A DNA stretch of 64,000 nucleotides from Saprospiraceae bacterium (lineage in GTDB: Bacteria; Bacteroidota; Bacteroidia; Chitinophagales; Saprospiraceae): assembly GCA_016710235.1 (NCBI GenBank), contig JADJLG010000001.1, positions 2,283,501 to 2,347,500 on the forward strand, given 5' to 3'. The notes under the pieces are model-generated. The model saw only the letters and a program-made list of their open reading frames with translations. It made no database searches and was not told the origin of the DNA. Position numbers and translations under genes: made by a program. Shown here in pieces: positions 9,073 to 17,225 of this stretch; positions within the stretch are counted from its first letter, which is position 1, and each line of letters opens with the position of its first letter.

Positions 9073-12000
9073 ATGAATCCGCTGACTGTACTCGGTAACG
9101 GAGTAAGAAAACTATGCCCTTCGGGGCTTTTTAGACTCACCTTTGCGCTCGTCCTGCTCTGGACTGGTAGCGCTGTAAATAATCTTGCACATGCTCAATG
9201 TTCTATGGCCTGCCGGGGCAAGGTAAATGTCTCTGTAGGAGTGGACTGTGCGGTGGAGTTGACTCCATCCATGTTTCTCACTAAAGGGGTTGATTGCCCC
9301 TCAGCAAGATACCGCGTCGATTTGCTGGATTATAATATGAAGTTGATACCGGGCAGTCCTTTTGTTGGGTCTGGCCATATCAAGAAAAACCTGATCGCAA
9401 TGGTATATGACTCCACGAGCAAAAATTCTTGCTGGAGTTATCTTCTCATTGAAGACAAAGGTGGTCCTATCATCGAATGTAAGAATGATACTACATACTG
9501 CAATGATACCGCAGTGTACAATCCACCTGTTTTTTATGACTGGTGTGATCCTCATCCTACAATTGAATTGGTGGACCGAAATCCTATACTCCTTGATTGT
9601 GACACTGTTTTCGTAAAAATGATCGTCAGGTCCTGGCAAGCCAAGGACGCATGGGGCAATTTGTCAAAAATTTGCGTGGATACCATCTGGTTGAAAAAGA
9701 TTCCTCTCGATTCTGTCCATTATCCTAAGGATTATGTACATGCAGATGAATGTCACTTAGAGTGTAATGGCATATGGCCAAAAGACGACAAAGGACATCC
9801 ACATCCTGACGCCACAGGAGTACCTACTGTACATGGATTGCCTCTCTGGCCGGAATACAACGCATTCTGCAACACTGGAGCTTCTTATGAAGATATTGTA
9901 CTCGTTCAGAATGAGTGCAAAACAAAAATACTTCGCGTGTGGCGAGTAGTAGAATGGTGGTGTGGGCAAGCAAAAGTTCACAATCACCCCCAAACGATCG
10001 AAATCATTGATAGTAAGCCTCCATATATCCATTGTCCCTACAATCTTACTGTAAACACAAGCTCCGGATACACTGACTGTAGGGCAATTTTCAATCTCCC
10101 TCCTGCATTTGTGTTTGACTCATGTCAGGACAGTATTCGAGTAGATGTTTATTATGAAAATGGCATTTTGCTCAATTCGAATGGCGGTTTGGTGACTCTT
10201 ACCGAGGGAGAGCATACAGTAACTTACAGGGCGTATGATCGTTGTGGTAATCTGGATACTTGCCAGGTGCATGTGAGCGTATTGGACAGAACTCCTCCTG
10301 TAGCGGTGTGCCAACGGCAGACCGTCATCACAATGAGTCGCGATGATGAAGTTCACCTCTACGGTACGGCATTAGATGATGGAAGTCATGACGAATGCCA
10401 TCTGGATAGTTTTCTGGTGCGAAGGATGGACCTCGGTTTTGGATGCGGATTCAATGACAAAATATTCAGACCTTACGTCAGATTCTGCTGCATGGACGTT
10501 GGCAAAATCATCCCCGTGGCGCTTCGTGTTGTGGACAAAGCCGGCAACTATAATGAATGCATGGTATTAGTAGAAGTTCAAGACAAAACTCCACCTGTCA
10601 TTTATTGTCCTCATGATGTGACAATCGCATGTTCAAACCATATTGATACCGCCGATTTCAAAAATCATTTTGGCACGGCAAGCTATTACGATAATTGCGT
10701 TGTTACTATGCATGAGTATATTGAGCCCCATCTGAATCAGTGCAATCTAGGCTATTACGATAGAAATTTTGTAGTGCGCGACAATATGGGAAGGTATGAC
10801 ACTTGCACACAAAAGATATTTGTGCGCGATACAGACCTCTTTGACGAGAGATATATCATATGGCCACATGATACTACGATAACGAGCTGTGGTGCTAACA
10901 CAGATCCTGCCCATTTCAGGGATACATTTGGATATCCTATCATCTTAGACAGAACTTGTGCTCTTATCGGTATCAGCTTTGAAGATCATGTTTTCAATTT
11001 TATCCAGGATACAAATCTGTGCTTTAAAGTTCTGCGCAAATGGAAAATCATTGACTGGTGCCAGTTGACATATGATCAAGACAACAATCCTATCATACCG
11101 ACCTGGACACATGAGCAGGTCATTAAAGTACACAATAAGCTTCCACCGAAAATGCTGGATGATTGTGAACCACTGACGATTTGTGTCAGCGATGACAATT
11201 GTTTGAAAGGGCTGGCCAGATTGCGCCATATAGCCGAAGATGACTGCACGCCTGATAGCTTGCTCAGGTCCGGTTTTAAACTCGATTTGTACAATAATGG
11301 CTTGTTTGACAGTACCTATTTCCAATTGGGAAATCGCATATCTGTGGATATTGAGTTACCTCTCGGTGAGCACGAATTTTTCTGGTTCTTTGAGGACCAA
11401 TGCGGCAATCAGACGGTATGTGCCCAGATCGTGCGAATACTCAATTGCAAAGGACCTACTGCTTATTGCTTGACAGGAGTTGCTGTCAATCTAATGGGAG
11501 TGGACACTGACAAGAATGGAACCATCGACGATGGTCTGGCTACAGTATGGGCTTCAGATCTTGACAAAGGCTCTTATCAGATTTGTGGTAATCCTGTGAC
11601 ACTGTCGTTCTCACGGGATACCAACGACAAATACAGAAATTATGACTGCGACAGTCTGGGATTGCGCAGAGTGACGATATGGGTTACAGACCAACTTACC
11701 GGTTTACAAGACTATTGTGTGACGAATGTCGTCGTGCAAGACAACAATAAAGTTTGCTCCGGTAGCTCTACATTTGCCAATATCGCAGGGGCAATATTGA
11801 CACCATATGATGAACCAATCAAGGGTGTCGAAATACAAGTCAACGGTCGATCCAATCCGATGGCTGGAAGTTTTTCCGGGCAGTTTGCTTTCTCAGGATT
11901 ATTGAGAGGAGAGAACTATACAATCTCTGCAAGTAGGGAAATAAATTATCTGGAAGGCATATCCACACTTGATATTGTGAAAATTCAAAAACACATTTTA

Positions 12001-12993
12001 GGGAAAGAAACATTTTCCGAGCCTTGGCAGTATCTTGCTGCTGATGTGACCAATGATCATCGGGTGACAGCATCAGACATATCTGCATTGAGAAAATTGA
12101 TACTGGGAGTGGATTCCAAATATTTGAATAATCTCTCCTGGAAATTCATAGAAGGAAATTATGTGTTTCCGGTTAAGGATGATCCTTGGGCTGAATCATT
12201 CAATGAAAAATATCAAATCCAATCCTTGCCAGGTGATATGATGTACCTCGATTTCAGAGGCATCAAAGTAGGCGACGTCAGCAAAGATATGTGGGATTTG
12301 TTGAGCTCCGGACAAGCCAGATCAGCTCAAGATGCGGTATTAAGAGCAGAGGTAGCAGCGGATGGATCCCGAATTGCTTTCAGAGCAACCGAGACTTTCG
12401 AAATGGAAGGTTTCCAATGCTGGCTAGAGTTCAATCATGATCAAATGCATGCGGTAGGTGTTCAACCTGGAGCGATTTCACTCCAAGAGAATCAAATTAA
12501 CTGGATGTTTGCTGACAATGGTTTGCTGCCAATATCGTGGAATAGTGAGCAGAAGAAGCATGTAGAAGCAGGAGAGGTCTTGTTTTATCTTCTTACAGAT
12601 CGTGAAGTAAATCAGGAAATAGTTGCCAAAATGGCCTTTAATGTGGGACGGATACGACCTGAACTTTACCTGGCTTCAGGTGAAACTAAGAATCTGGTAC
12701 TTGAAAGCAGAGAGAGCGATATTGCTAAACAAGTGGTATTTAAGCAGCTGCTTCCAAATCCGTTCACCGACCAGGCGACAGTAGAAATCGATTCACCTCT
12801 CGATGCTGAAATGCAGATAGAAATCATCAGTTTGGAAGGTAAAATTTTGACTACTAAAATGAGTTCAATGCAGAAAGGACATAATCTACTTAGAATCACA
12901 AAAGAAATGGTTGGTCAACCAGGTGTGTACAATCTAAGATTGACTCTTGGCTCTGCATCCAGGATGTATAAGCTGATACTACTGAACAATTAA
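9073..12993 (+). CDS. Giant secreted HYR-like repeat protein with dockerin module and T9SS tail
   Basis: The 1306-residue product has a long signal peptide (about residues 1-41, ending AHAQ). About residues 60-890 are cysteine-rich beta-sandwich repeats of HYR-like type, with recurrent 'D-TPPV-x-C' starts (for example RTPPVAVC, KTPPVIYC), SCGANTDP-like turns and 'D-x-C-G-N' ends. At about 900-960 there is a carboxypeptidase-regulatory-like beta domain. At about 961-1016 is a dockerin-like pair of calcium loops (LDIVKIQKHILG ... AADVTNDHRVTASDISALRKLILG). The last 85 or so residues are a T9SS sorting domain (LPNPFTDQATVEI). By family knowledge it is a large surface or matrix adhesin; no enzymatic domain is visible. 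Partner and ligand are unknown. It is followed by a candidate small RNA and terminator. Confidence 0.88.
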   Translation: MNPLTVLGNGVRKLCPSGLFRLTFALVLLWTGSAVNNLAHAQCSMACRGKVNVSVGVDCAVELTPSMFLTKGVDCPSARYRVDLLDYNMKLIPGSPFVGSGHIKKNLIAMVYDSTSKNSCWSYLLIEDKGGPIIECKNDTTYCNDTAVYNPPVFYDWCDPHPTIELVDRNPILLDCDTVFVKMIVRSWQAKDAWGNLSKICVDTIWLKKIPLDSVHYPKDYVHADECHLECNGIWPKDDKGHPHPDATGVPTVHGLPLWPEYNAFCNTGASYEDIVLVQNECKTKILRVWRVVEWWCGQAKVHNHPQTIEIIDSKPPYIHCPYNLTVNTSSGYTDCRAIFNLPPAFVFDSCQDSIRVDVYYENGILLNSNGGLVTLTEGEHTVTYRAYDRCGNLDTCQVHVSVLDRTPPVAVCQRQTVITMSRDDEVHLYGTALDDGSHDECHLDSFLVRRMDLGFGCGFNDKIFRPYVRFCCMDVGKIIPVALRVVDKAGNYNECMVLVEVQDKTPPVIYCPHDVTIACSNHIDTADFKNHFGTASYYDNCVVTMHEYIEPHLNQCNLGYYDRNFVVRDNMGRYDTCTQKIFVRDTDLFDERYIIWPHDTTITSCGANTDPAHFRDTFGYPIILDRTCALIGISFEDHVFNFIQDTNLCFKVLRKWKIIDWCQLTYDQDNNPIIPTWTHEQVIKVHNKLPPKMLDDCEPLTICVSDDNCLKGLARLRHIAEDDCTPDSLLRSGFKLDLYNNGLFDSTYFQLGNRISVDIELPLGEHEFFWFFEDQCGNQTVCAQIVRILNCKGPTAYCLTGVAVNLMGVDTDKNGTIDDGLATVWASDLDKGSYQICGNPVTLSFSRDTNDKYRNYDCDSLGLRRVTIWVTDQLTGLQDYCVTNVVVQDNNKVCSGSSTFANIAGAILTPYDEPIKGVEIQVNGRSNPMAGSFSGQFAFSGLLRGENYTISASREINYLEGISTLDIVKIQKHILGKETFSEPWQYLAADVTNDHRVTASDISALRKLILGVDSKYLNNLSWKFIEGNYVFPVKDDPWAESFNEKYQIQSLPGDMMYLDFRGIKVGDVSKDMWDLLSSGQARSAQDAVLRAEVAADGSRIAFRATETFEMEGFQCWLEFNHDQMHAVGVQPGAISLQENQINWMFADNGLLPISWNSEQKKHVEAGEVLFYLLTDREVNQEIVAKMAFNVGRIRPELYLASGETKNLVLESRESDIAKQVVFKQLLPNPFTDQATVEIDSPLDAEMQIEIISLEGKILTTKMSSMQKGHNLLRITKEMVGQPGVYNLRLTLGSASRMYKLILLNN

Positions 12994-13080
12994 GTCGTTT
13001 AATTTCAGTGTTGTTGAGGCCTAACAGGCTGATAGCTCTATGCATGTGTTTTGTATAGCAGATGCGTTCTGAGGTATACA

Positions 13081-13114
13081 TTTCGAAAAACAAATTGACA
13101 TAAAATCAACTTTG
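13081..13114 (+). promoter_or_regulatory. Candidate promoter for the small RNA at 13.1 kb
   Basis: TTTCG at 13081-13085 is followed after 21 bases by CAACTTTG at 13107-13114. Compared with the Bacteroidota consensus (TTTG, about 20 bases, TAnnTTTG) each box has one mismatch, but the TTTG core and spacing are right. The predicted start of transcription, about 13117-13120, falls at the 5' arm of the RNA's outer stem. Confidence 0.4.
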
Positions 13115-13115
13115 C

Positions 13116-13200
13116 CGTAGTTGCGGCTATATGAAGGCTTCAGGGTTTATATAATATTTACTACGACCCTCGCGGAGTGAAGACTGCGAGGGTTTTTTTA
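13116..13200 (+). ncRNA. Candidate structured small RNA ending in an intrinsic terminator
   Basis: The stretch lies between two convergent protein genes and looks like an independent transcript of about 85 bases. CGTAGT (13116-13121) pairs exactly with ACTACG (13160-13165), enclosing an arm with a further weak AT stem. Directly abutting it is a terminator hairpin (13166-13193). CTTCA at 13138-13142 is complementary to TGAAG in the terminator loop (13178-13182), so a loop-loop contact is possible. GCCG (13114-13117) can instead pair with CGGC (13124-13127), an alternative to the outer stem. I could not assign it to a known RNA family. It could also be only the 3' end of the upstream transcript. 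Confidence 0.45.
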
Positions 13201-13206
13201 TTTTTT
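13166..13206 (+). terminator. Intrinsic terminator
   Basis: An 8-bp perfect stem, ACCCTCGC (13166-13173) with GCGAGGGT (13186-13193), has a 12-base loop and is followed by a run of seven T and, after one A, another seven T. This is the strongest intrinsic terminator I found. It points along the plus strand, ending the candidate small RNA or read-through from the gene at 9073. Confidence 0.85.
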
Positions 13207-13556
13207 TAGTTTAATGCTGCCTGAGCACCAAGAATTTGATCTGCTGCATGTCCTATAAAAATTTTTTTCCCTACAACAATTACTGGACGTTTGATAAAAG
13301 TATAGTCACTGAGGATATATTTTTTGTAGTCAGCTTCAGTTAAAACTTTATCTTTCAAACCCATGGTTTTGTATTTAATCGCTTTTTTACTAAATAAAGC
13401 TTGATAAGATCCCGCGAGTTTGGCCCATTGATCCAGAATTTTTTCATTGATTGGGCTTGATTTGATATCAATTAGTTCACAAGACTCAGTATTGAGATCT
13501 GAAATTATTTTTTTACAGGTGCCGCAATGAGGGAGATGGTAGATTTTTTTTGCCAT
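13206..13556 (-). CDS. ArsC/Spx-family thioredoxin-fold protein
   Basis: The 116-residue product has the arsenate-reductase-like fold: an N-terminal beta strand followed by the redox motif CGTCKK (residues 12-17, a CXXC version), a GLKDK segment, and the C-terminal IKRPVIVVGKKIFIG block where the family's conserved Arg-Pro sits. Relatives are small cytoplasmic reductases or Spx-like regulators; many Bacteroidota members have no shown arsenate activity, and no ars genes are nearby. I would call it an ArsC family protein without claiming a substrate. It is a single gene between the terminator and a divergent nucleoside phosphorylase gene. Confidence 0.82.
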   Translation of the reverse strand: MAKKIYHLPHCGTCKKIISDLNTESCELIDIKSSPINEKILDQWAKLAGSYQALFSKKAIKYKTMGLKDKVLTEADYKKYILSDYTFIKRPVIVVGKKIFIGHAADQILGAQAALN

Positions 13557-13630
13557 GAGTTTTGTCCTAAGCTTATAACGAATGAAGGAACAAAAGAAGA
13601 TTTTGTTTGAATAAATTATAAATTTACAGG

Positions 13631-14479
13631 ATGGAGAAAAATAATGCGAATTGGATATTGAATACTGATGGAAGCATTTATCATTTATGTCTAAAACCTG
13701 AAGATGTTCCCTCCAACATTTTGACAGTAGGAGATCCGGATCGAGTACCCGAAGTGAGTCGACATTTTGACACTATCCATAAAAAGATTCGAAACAGAGA
13801 GTTTGAGATTCATATTGGCAAGCTTGGTGGGCATGATATTTTGGCAATGTCAACCGGTATGGGCACTGATAATATAGACATCGTCATGCAGGAATTAGAT
13901 GCTCTTGTCAACGTGGATTTTAGTACTATGGAGGCGAAGCCGGAGATTAAAAATTTGAAAATCATTCGACTTGGTACTTCAGGGAGTATTCAACCTCATA
14001 TATCTGTAGATCAAATCTTGCTTACGGATTTTGCGATTTCAATGGACAATCTGCACAGACATTATGTGCTCAAACGAAAATTTGAAAATTATGAGATGGA
14101 ATTATTTCCTTTTCTGGGTATGGTGCATGTGACAAGAGCAGACGCAGATTTATTAAATCAGTTCCAATCACCTCAAACTATCTTAGGCAACACTTTGACG
14201 GCACCTGGTTTTTATGGTCCTCAAGGTCGTAAAACCCGACTCCCATTGCGGGAAGATTCTATCATTGAAAAACTTTCAGATGCTGATTTTTCCTTTGGAA
14301 AGATAACTAACATGGAAATGGAAACTTCAGGTATTTACTCTCTGGGAGAAAGCTTGGGTCATAAATGCCTGAGTGTAAATGCCATACTTGCTCAGCGCAA
14401 TACAAACCAATTCAGTACCAATCCTGCTGGGATTGTCAAGCAAATGATAGAATACGTTTTTTCTCGTCTGGTTTTTTAG
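13631..14479 (+). CDS. Nucleoside phosphorylase (uridine phosphorylase-like)
   Basis: The 282-residue product belongs to the PNP/UDP phosphorylase superfamily, which splits a nucleoside with phosphate into base and (deoxy)ribose 1-phosphate. Visible are the N-terminal VGDPDRVPEVS phosphate-binding motif, the ALSTGMG-type loop (AMSTGMGTDNIDIVMQEL), the IRLGTSGSIQ strand and loop, and the NMEMETSGIYSL motif that holds the ribose-binding Glu/Met-Glu pair. The uridine-specific insert cannot be judged by eye, so base preference is left open. The stop codon overlaps that of the convergent ndk gene. Confidence 0.88.
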   Translation: MEKNNANWILNTDGSIYHLCLKPEDVPSNILTVGDPDRVPEVSRHFDTIHKKIRNREFEIHIGKLGGHDILAMSTGMGTDNIDIVMQELDALVNVDFSTMEAKPEIKNLKIIRLGTSGSIQPHISVDQILLTDFAISMDNLHRHYVLKRKFENYEMELFPFLGMVHVTRADADLLNQFQSPQTILGNTLTAPGFYGPQGRKTRLPLREDSIIEKLSDADFSFGKITNMEMETSGIYSLGESLGHKCLSVNAILAQRNTNQFSTNPAGIVKQMIEYVFSRLVF

Positions 14480-14895
14480 AATATTTCAGTTCCTGCAAAG
14501 TGGAAAGCTGATTCAATTGCAGCATTTTCATCAGAATCAGATCCATGTACTGCATTTTCGCCTACACTTTTGGCATATAATGCTCTGATCGTTCCTGGCG
14601 CAGCATTTGCGGGGTTGGTTGCACCGATAAGTTTTCGAAAATCTTCTACTGCATTTTCTTTTTCAAGAATTGCTGCGACGATAGGTCCTCTTGACATGAA
14701 TGATACCAATTCATCAAAAAATCCTTTATCTGAATGGATTGCATAAAATTCTGATGCTTTTGCCCGGGAGAGTCTTGTGTATTTGAGTGCTTTGATTTTA
14801 AATCCTGCACTGCAAATTTTATCTAAAATAGCGCCGATATGTCCAGATTCAACTGCATCGGGCTTAATCATTGTAAATGTCCTGTTGGTAGCCAT
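14476..14895 (-). CDS. ndk: Nucleoside diphosphate kinase
   Basis: Ndk moves the gamma phosphate from ATP to other NDPs through a phosphohistidine. The 139 residues match the family: TFTMIKPDAVE at the N-terminus, a conserved Arg-rich middle, GATNPANAAPGTIRA, and the active-site NAVHGSDS motif (His near residue 116), which is the family signature. It stands alone, divergent from the DHH phosphoesterase gene at 14995. No Bacteroidota -7 box is evident in the gap. The TAA stop overlaps the TAG of the convergent phosphorylase gene by two bases. Confidence 0.96.
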   Translation of the reverse strand: MATNRTFTMIKPDAVESGHIGAILDKICSAGFKIKALKYTRLSRAKASEFYAIHSDKGFFDELVSFMSRGPIVAAILEKENAVEDFRKLIGATNPANAAPGTIRALYAKSVGENAVHGSDSDENAAIESAFHFAGTEIF

Positions 14896-14994
14896 CGTTA
14901 TAAAGTTTTTTGTAACGCAGAGTAAACCAGCCGTATGGTTTTTGGTTCATACTTATGAATCCGAATTCTCAAATCAATTGTTAATCCTTTTTCA

Positions 14995-15999
14995 ATGATT
15001 CATCCCGTCAATATAAACTCTATCCGAGAGCTTATTTCCTTTCCTAAGAATATATCCATCTTGTCACATCGAAATCCCGATGGGGATGCATTGGGATCAA
15101 CCCTTGCTTTATCTCATTACCTTCAAGGATTGGGGCATCAAGTCAAAGTCATTATGCCCAGTGAGTATCCGCTCAATTTTGAATGGTTGCCACAGGCTAA
15201 TCAGATCATTACTTATGACCTTTCACCCAAACAGGCTGAAGATTGGATTAAAGCGTCACAGTTGATTTTTTTGCTTGATTTTAATTCTTTGGATCGCATC
15301 GACAAAATGGGTTTATGGGTCCAAGAATCTTCTGCACCCAAAGTCATGATAGACCATCACATCGAGCCGGAGCCGATCGCAGACGTCATCCTATCTGAAG
15401 ATTGGAGATCCTCAACGTCTGAAATGGTGTATATCATCTTATCGCAATTGGGTCGTGAGGCAAAATTTTCTGATGAAATAGACAAATGCATTTATACAGG
15501 GATATTGACAGATACTGGCTCGTTTCACCATAATACCAGTCCGGAACTCTATCGTATAGTGGCGGATATGAAGGAACGCGGATTGCAAGATGGCACGATT
15601 CAAGAGATGGTAAACAACAGCCAGCCGGATAAATATTTGCAATTGTTAGGGCATTGTTTGTACAACAGAATGGAATTACTTCCTGACCTTCACGCCGGAT
15701 ATATTTATTTGACCCGAGAAGATTACAAAAAATTTGATATCCAAAGAGGGGACACCGAAGGCATAATCAATTATCTGATGATGTTGAAAAGTGTAAGAGT
15801 GGGTGTGTTGGTGATGCATCAGCCATCTATCATTAAACTTTCCATGAGATCCAAAGGGGATATCAATGTACAAATGATTTGCAGAAAGTATTTCAATGGT
15901 GGAGGTCATAAAAATGCTTCCGGAGGCTCAAGTAAGGTTTCATTGGATGATACACTCAACCATTTAAAAACAGCACTCAGAGAACTTGCTGGCACGTGA
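14995..15999 (+). CDS. DHH/DHHA1 phosphoesterase, NrnA-type
   Basis: The 334-residue protein has both halves of the NrnA/bifunctional oligoribonuclease-PAP phosphatase family. Its N-terminal DHH domain shows SHRNPDGDALGS (metal-binding His and Asp residues) and IDHHIEPE (the DHH motif). Its C-terminal DHHA1 domain ends with the substrate-binding GGGHKNASGG loop. Relatives degrade nanoRNA of two to five nucleotides and dephosphorylate 3'-phosphoadenosine 5'-phosphate in the cytoplasm. The length is normal for the family. It is a monocistronic plus-strand gene, convergent with the amidohydrolase at 16035. Confidence 0.92.
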   Translation: MIHPVNINSIRELISFPKNISILSHRNPDGDALGSTLALSHYLQGLGHQVKVIMPSEYPLNFEWLPQANQIITYDLSPKQAEDWIKASQLIFLLDFNSLDRIDKMGLWVQESSAPKVMIDHHIEPEPIADVILSEDWRSSTSEMVYIILSQLGREAKFSDEIDKCIYTGILTDTGSFHHNTSPELYRIVADMKERGLQDGTIQEMVNNSQPDKYLQLLGHCLYNRMELLPDLHAGYIYLTREDYKKFDIQRGDTEGIINYLMMLKSVRVGVLVMHQPSIIKLSMRSKGDINVQMICRKYFNGGGHKNASGGSSKVSLDDTLNHLKTALRELAGT

Positions 16000-16034
16000 T
16001 AAATTTGTTTCTGGATAAGCTAAATCAGATTCAA

Positions 16035-17213
16035 TTAATGTAATTTCTTCACCTTAGCTTCAGGTAATATTGTGAGGTCTTGACCCATAATGACAATCTC
16101 CTTTATCCAATTTACACCCGGAGATTTACCAGGACTGAAACTGCCATATTTGTCTTCTATTCCAAGTGCATTTGCACCTTGTTTGCACGCCCAGGAAAGA
16201 ACAGAATTTAATGATAACTTTGATTTATACTTAAGGATAGTTTTGATTTCCGATAATATATCCAATTGCCAGTTTGATGACAAACTATCTGTCCCGATAC
16301 AAATTCTATGACCAGCCGCTGCAAATTGTTCATAATCCGGCAATTGATTTTCGATATATAAATTAGCATTTGGACAGGTGACGAAGTAGGCACGATCAAA
16401 ATTTTCTATTACTTTTTTGACGTCATTGTAGTGAGTTTGGGTATTGTGTACAAACAGAGTTTGGAATTTTTTGTCAAGATGAATGAGGTTATGGTCGATT
16501 GCATTATATGTTTTTGCTTGAAAGTGGGAATAATCAAATCCGAATCCTTCAAAGAAAGGAATAAATCCTCCTCCTTTGGATTCAAACAACTCGTCCTCAT
16601 CTTTGACCTCTTGATTGTGTATGGAGATGATGGCTTGCTCAGAATTGAAAGTCCGGATTTTTTCAAACAATCGATCTGAAACCGAATACGATGCATGTGG
16701 CACTATGGATCTGGGTAACTCACCAAATGAGTGATAAACGCTGCTGTATTGATCAAACATTTGTTCTGCTAAATGATCTTGCATAAAATCAAAAGCTTCT
16801 ACAAATGTGTGGTAGTAAATTTTGCTTGATTTTTTTACAGCATATGTATCAGATTGGTTAGAAATATCTCCCACAGCAACAATCCCATTTTGATACATTT
16901 CCTGATCTGCGCGAATGATGGCTTCATCGATTTCGGATTGGCTAATTTCCCTTTGGCTAACCACCTGCTTTAGAAAAGCCAACAAACCCGTGCCACTGGG
17001 GATTCTACCTTTGAGGTGCGATAATTCCAAATGACAATGGGCATTAATAAATCCGGGTGTAAGAAGACCGGGATAAAATATGAATTCCTCTTTGCGAAAA
17101 TTCCCGGCAGGAAGTAATTCAACAATTTCATCTTGTTGATTGAGTATAAGTCCTGCATCAAATAAAAAATTAGCTTCACCGTCAAAAATACAATTGGAAT
17201 AGATTTTTTTCAT
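16035..17213 (-). CDS. Amidohydrolase, aminodeoxyfutalosine/chlorohydrolase-like
   Basis: The 392-residue product is a metal-dependent amidohydrolase of the cytosine-deaminase/MtaD/TrzA type. The HXH metal site is in NAHCHLELS; further ligands fit HASYSV, IHNQEVKDEDELF and the catalytic Asp in GTDSLSSN. The text around the metal site (NAHCHLELSHLKG) resembles aminodeoxyfutalosine deaminases of menaquinone synthesis, but no other futalosine gene is in the window, so that substrate is only a possibility. It begins 12 bases after the DUF1015 gene and is the last gene of the run that starts near 23539. Confidence 0.8.
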   Translation of the reverse strand: MKKIYSNCIFDGEANFLFDAGLILNQQDEIVELLPAGNFRKEEFIFYPGLLTPGFINAHCHLELSHLKGRIPSGTGLLAFLKQVVSQREISQSEIDEAIIRADQEMYQNGIVAVGDISNQSDTYAVKKSSKIYYHTFVEAFDFMQDHLAEQMFDQYSSVYHSFGELPRSIVPHASYSVSDRLFEKIRTFNSEQAIISIHNQEVKDEDELFESKGGGFIPFFEGFGFDYSHFQAKTYNAIDHNLIHLDKKFQTLFVHNTQTHYNDVKKVIENFDRAYFVTCPNANLYIENQLPDYEQFAAAGHRICIGTDSLSSNWQLDILSEIKTILKYKSKLSLNSVLSWACKQGANALGIEDKYGSFSPGKSPGVNWIKEIVIMGQDLTILPEAKVKKLH

Positions 17214-17225
17214 TTCAGCATAAAA

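Noticed and set aside
10945..11325. A 126-codon minus-strand frame in the giant cargo gene
   Set aside because: It is antisense to conserved HYR-like repeats and shows no recognisable domain.
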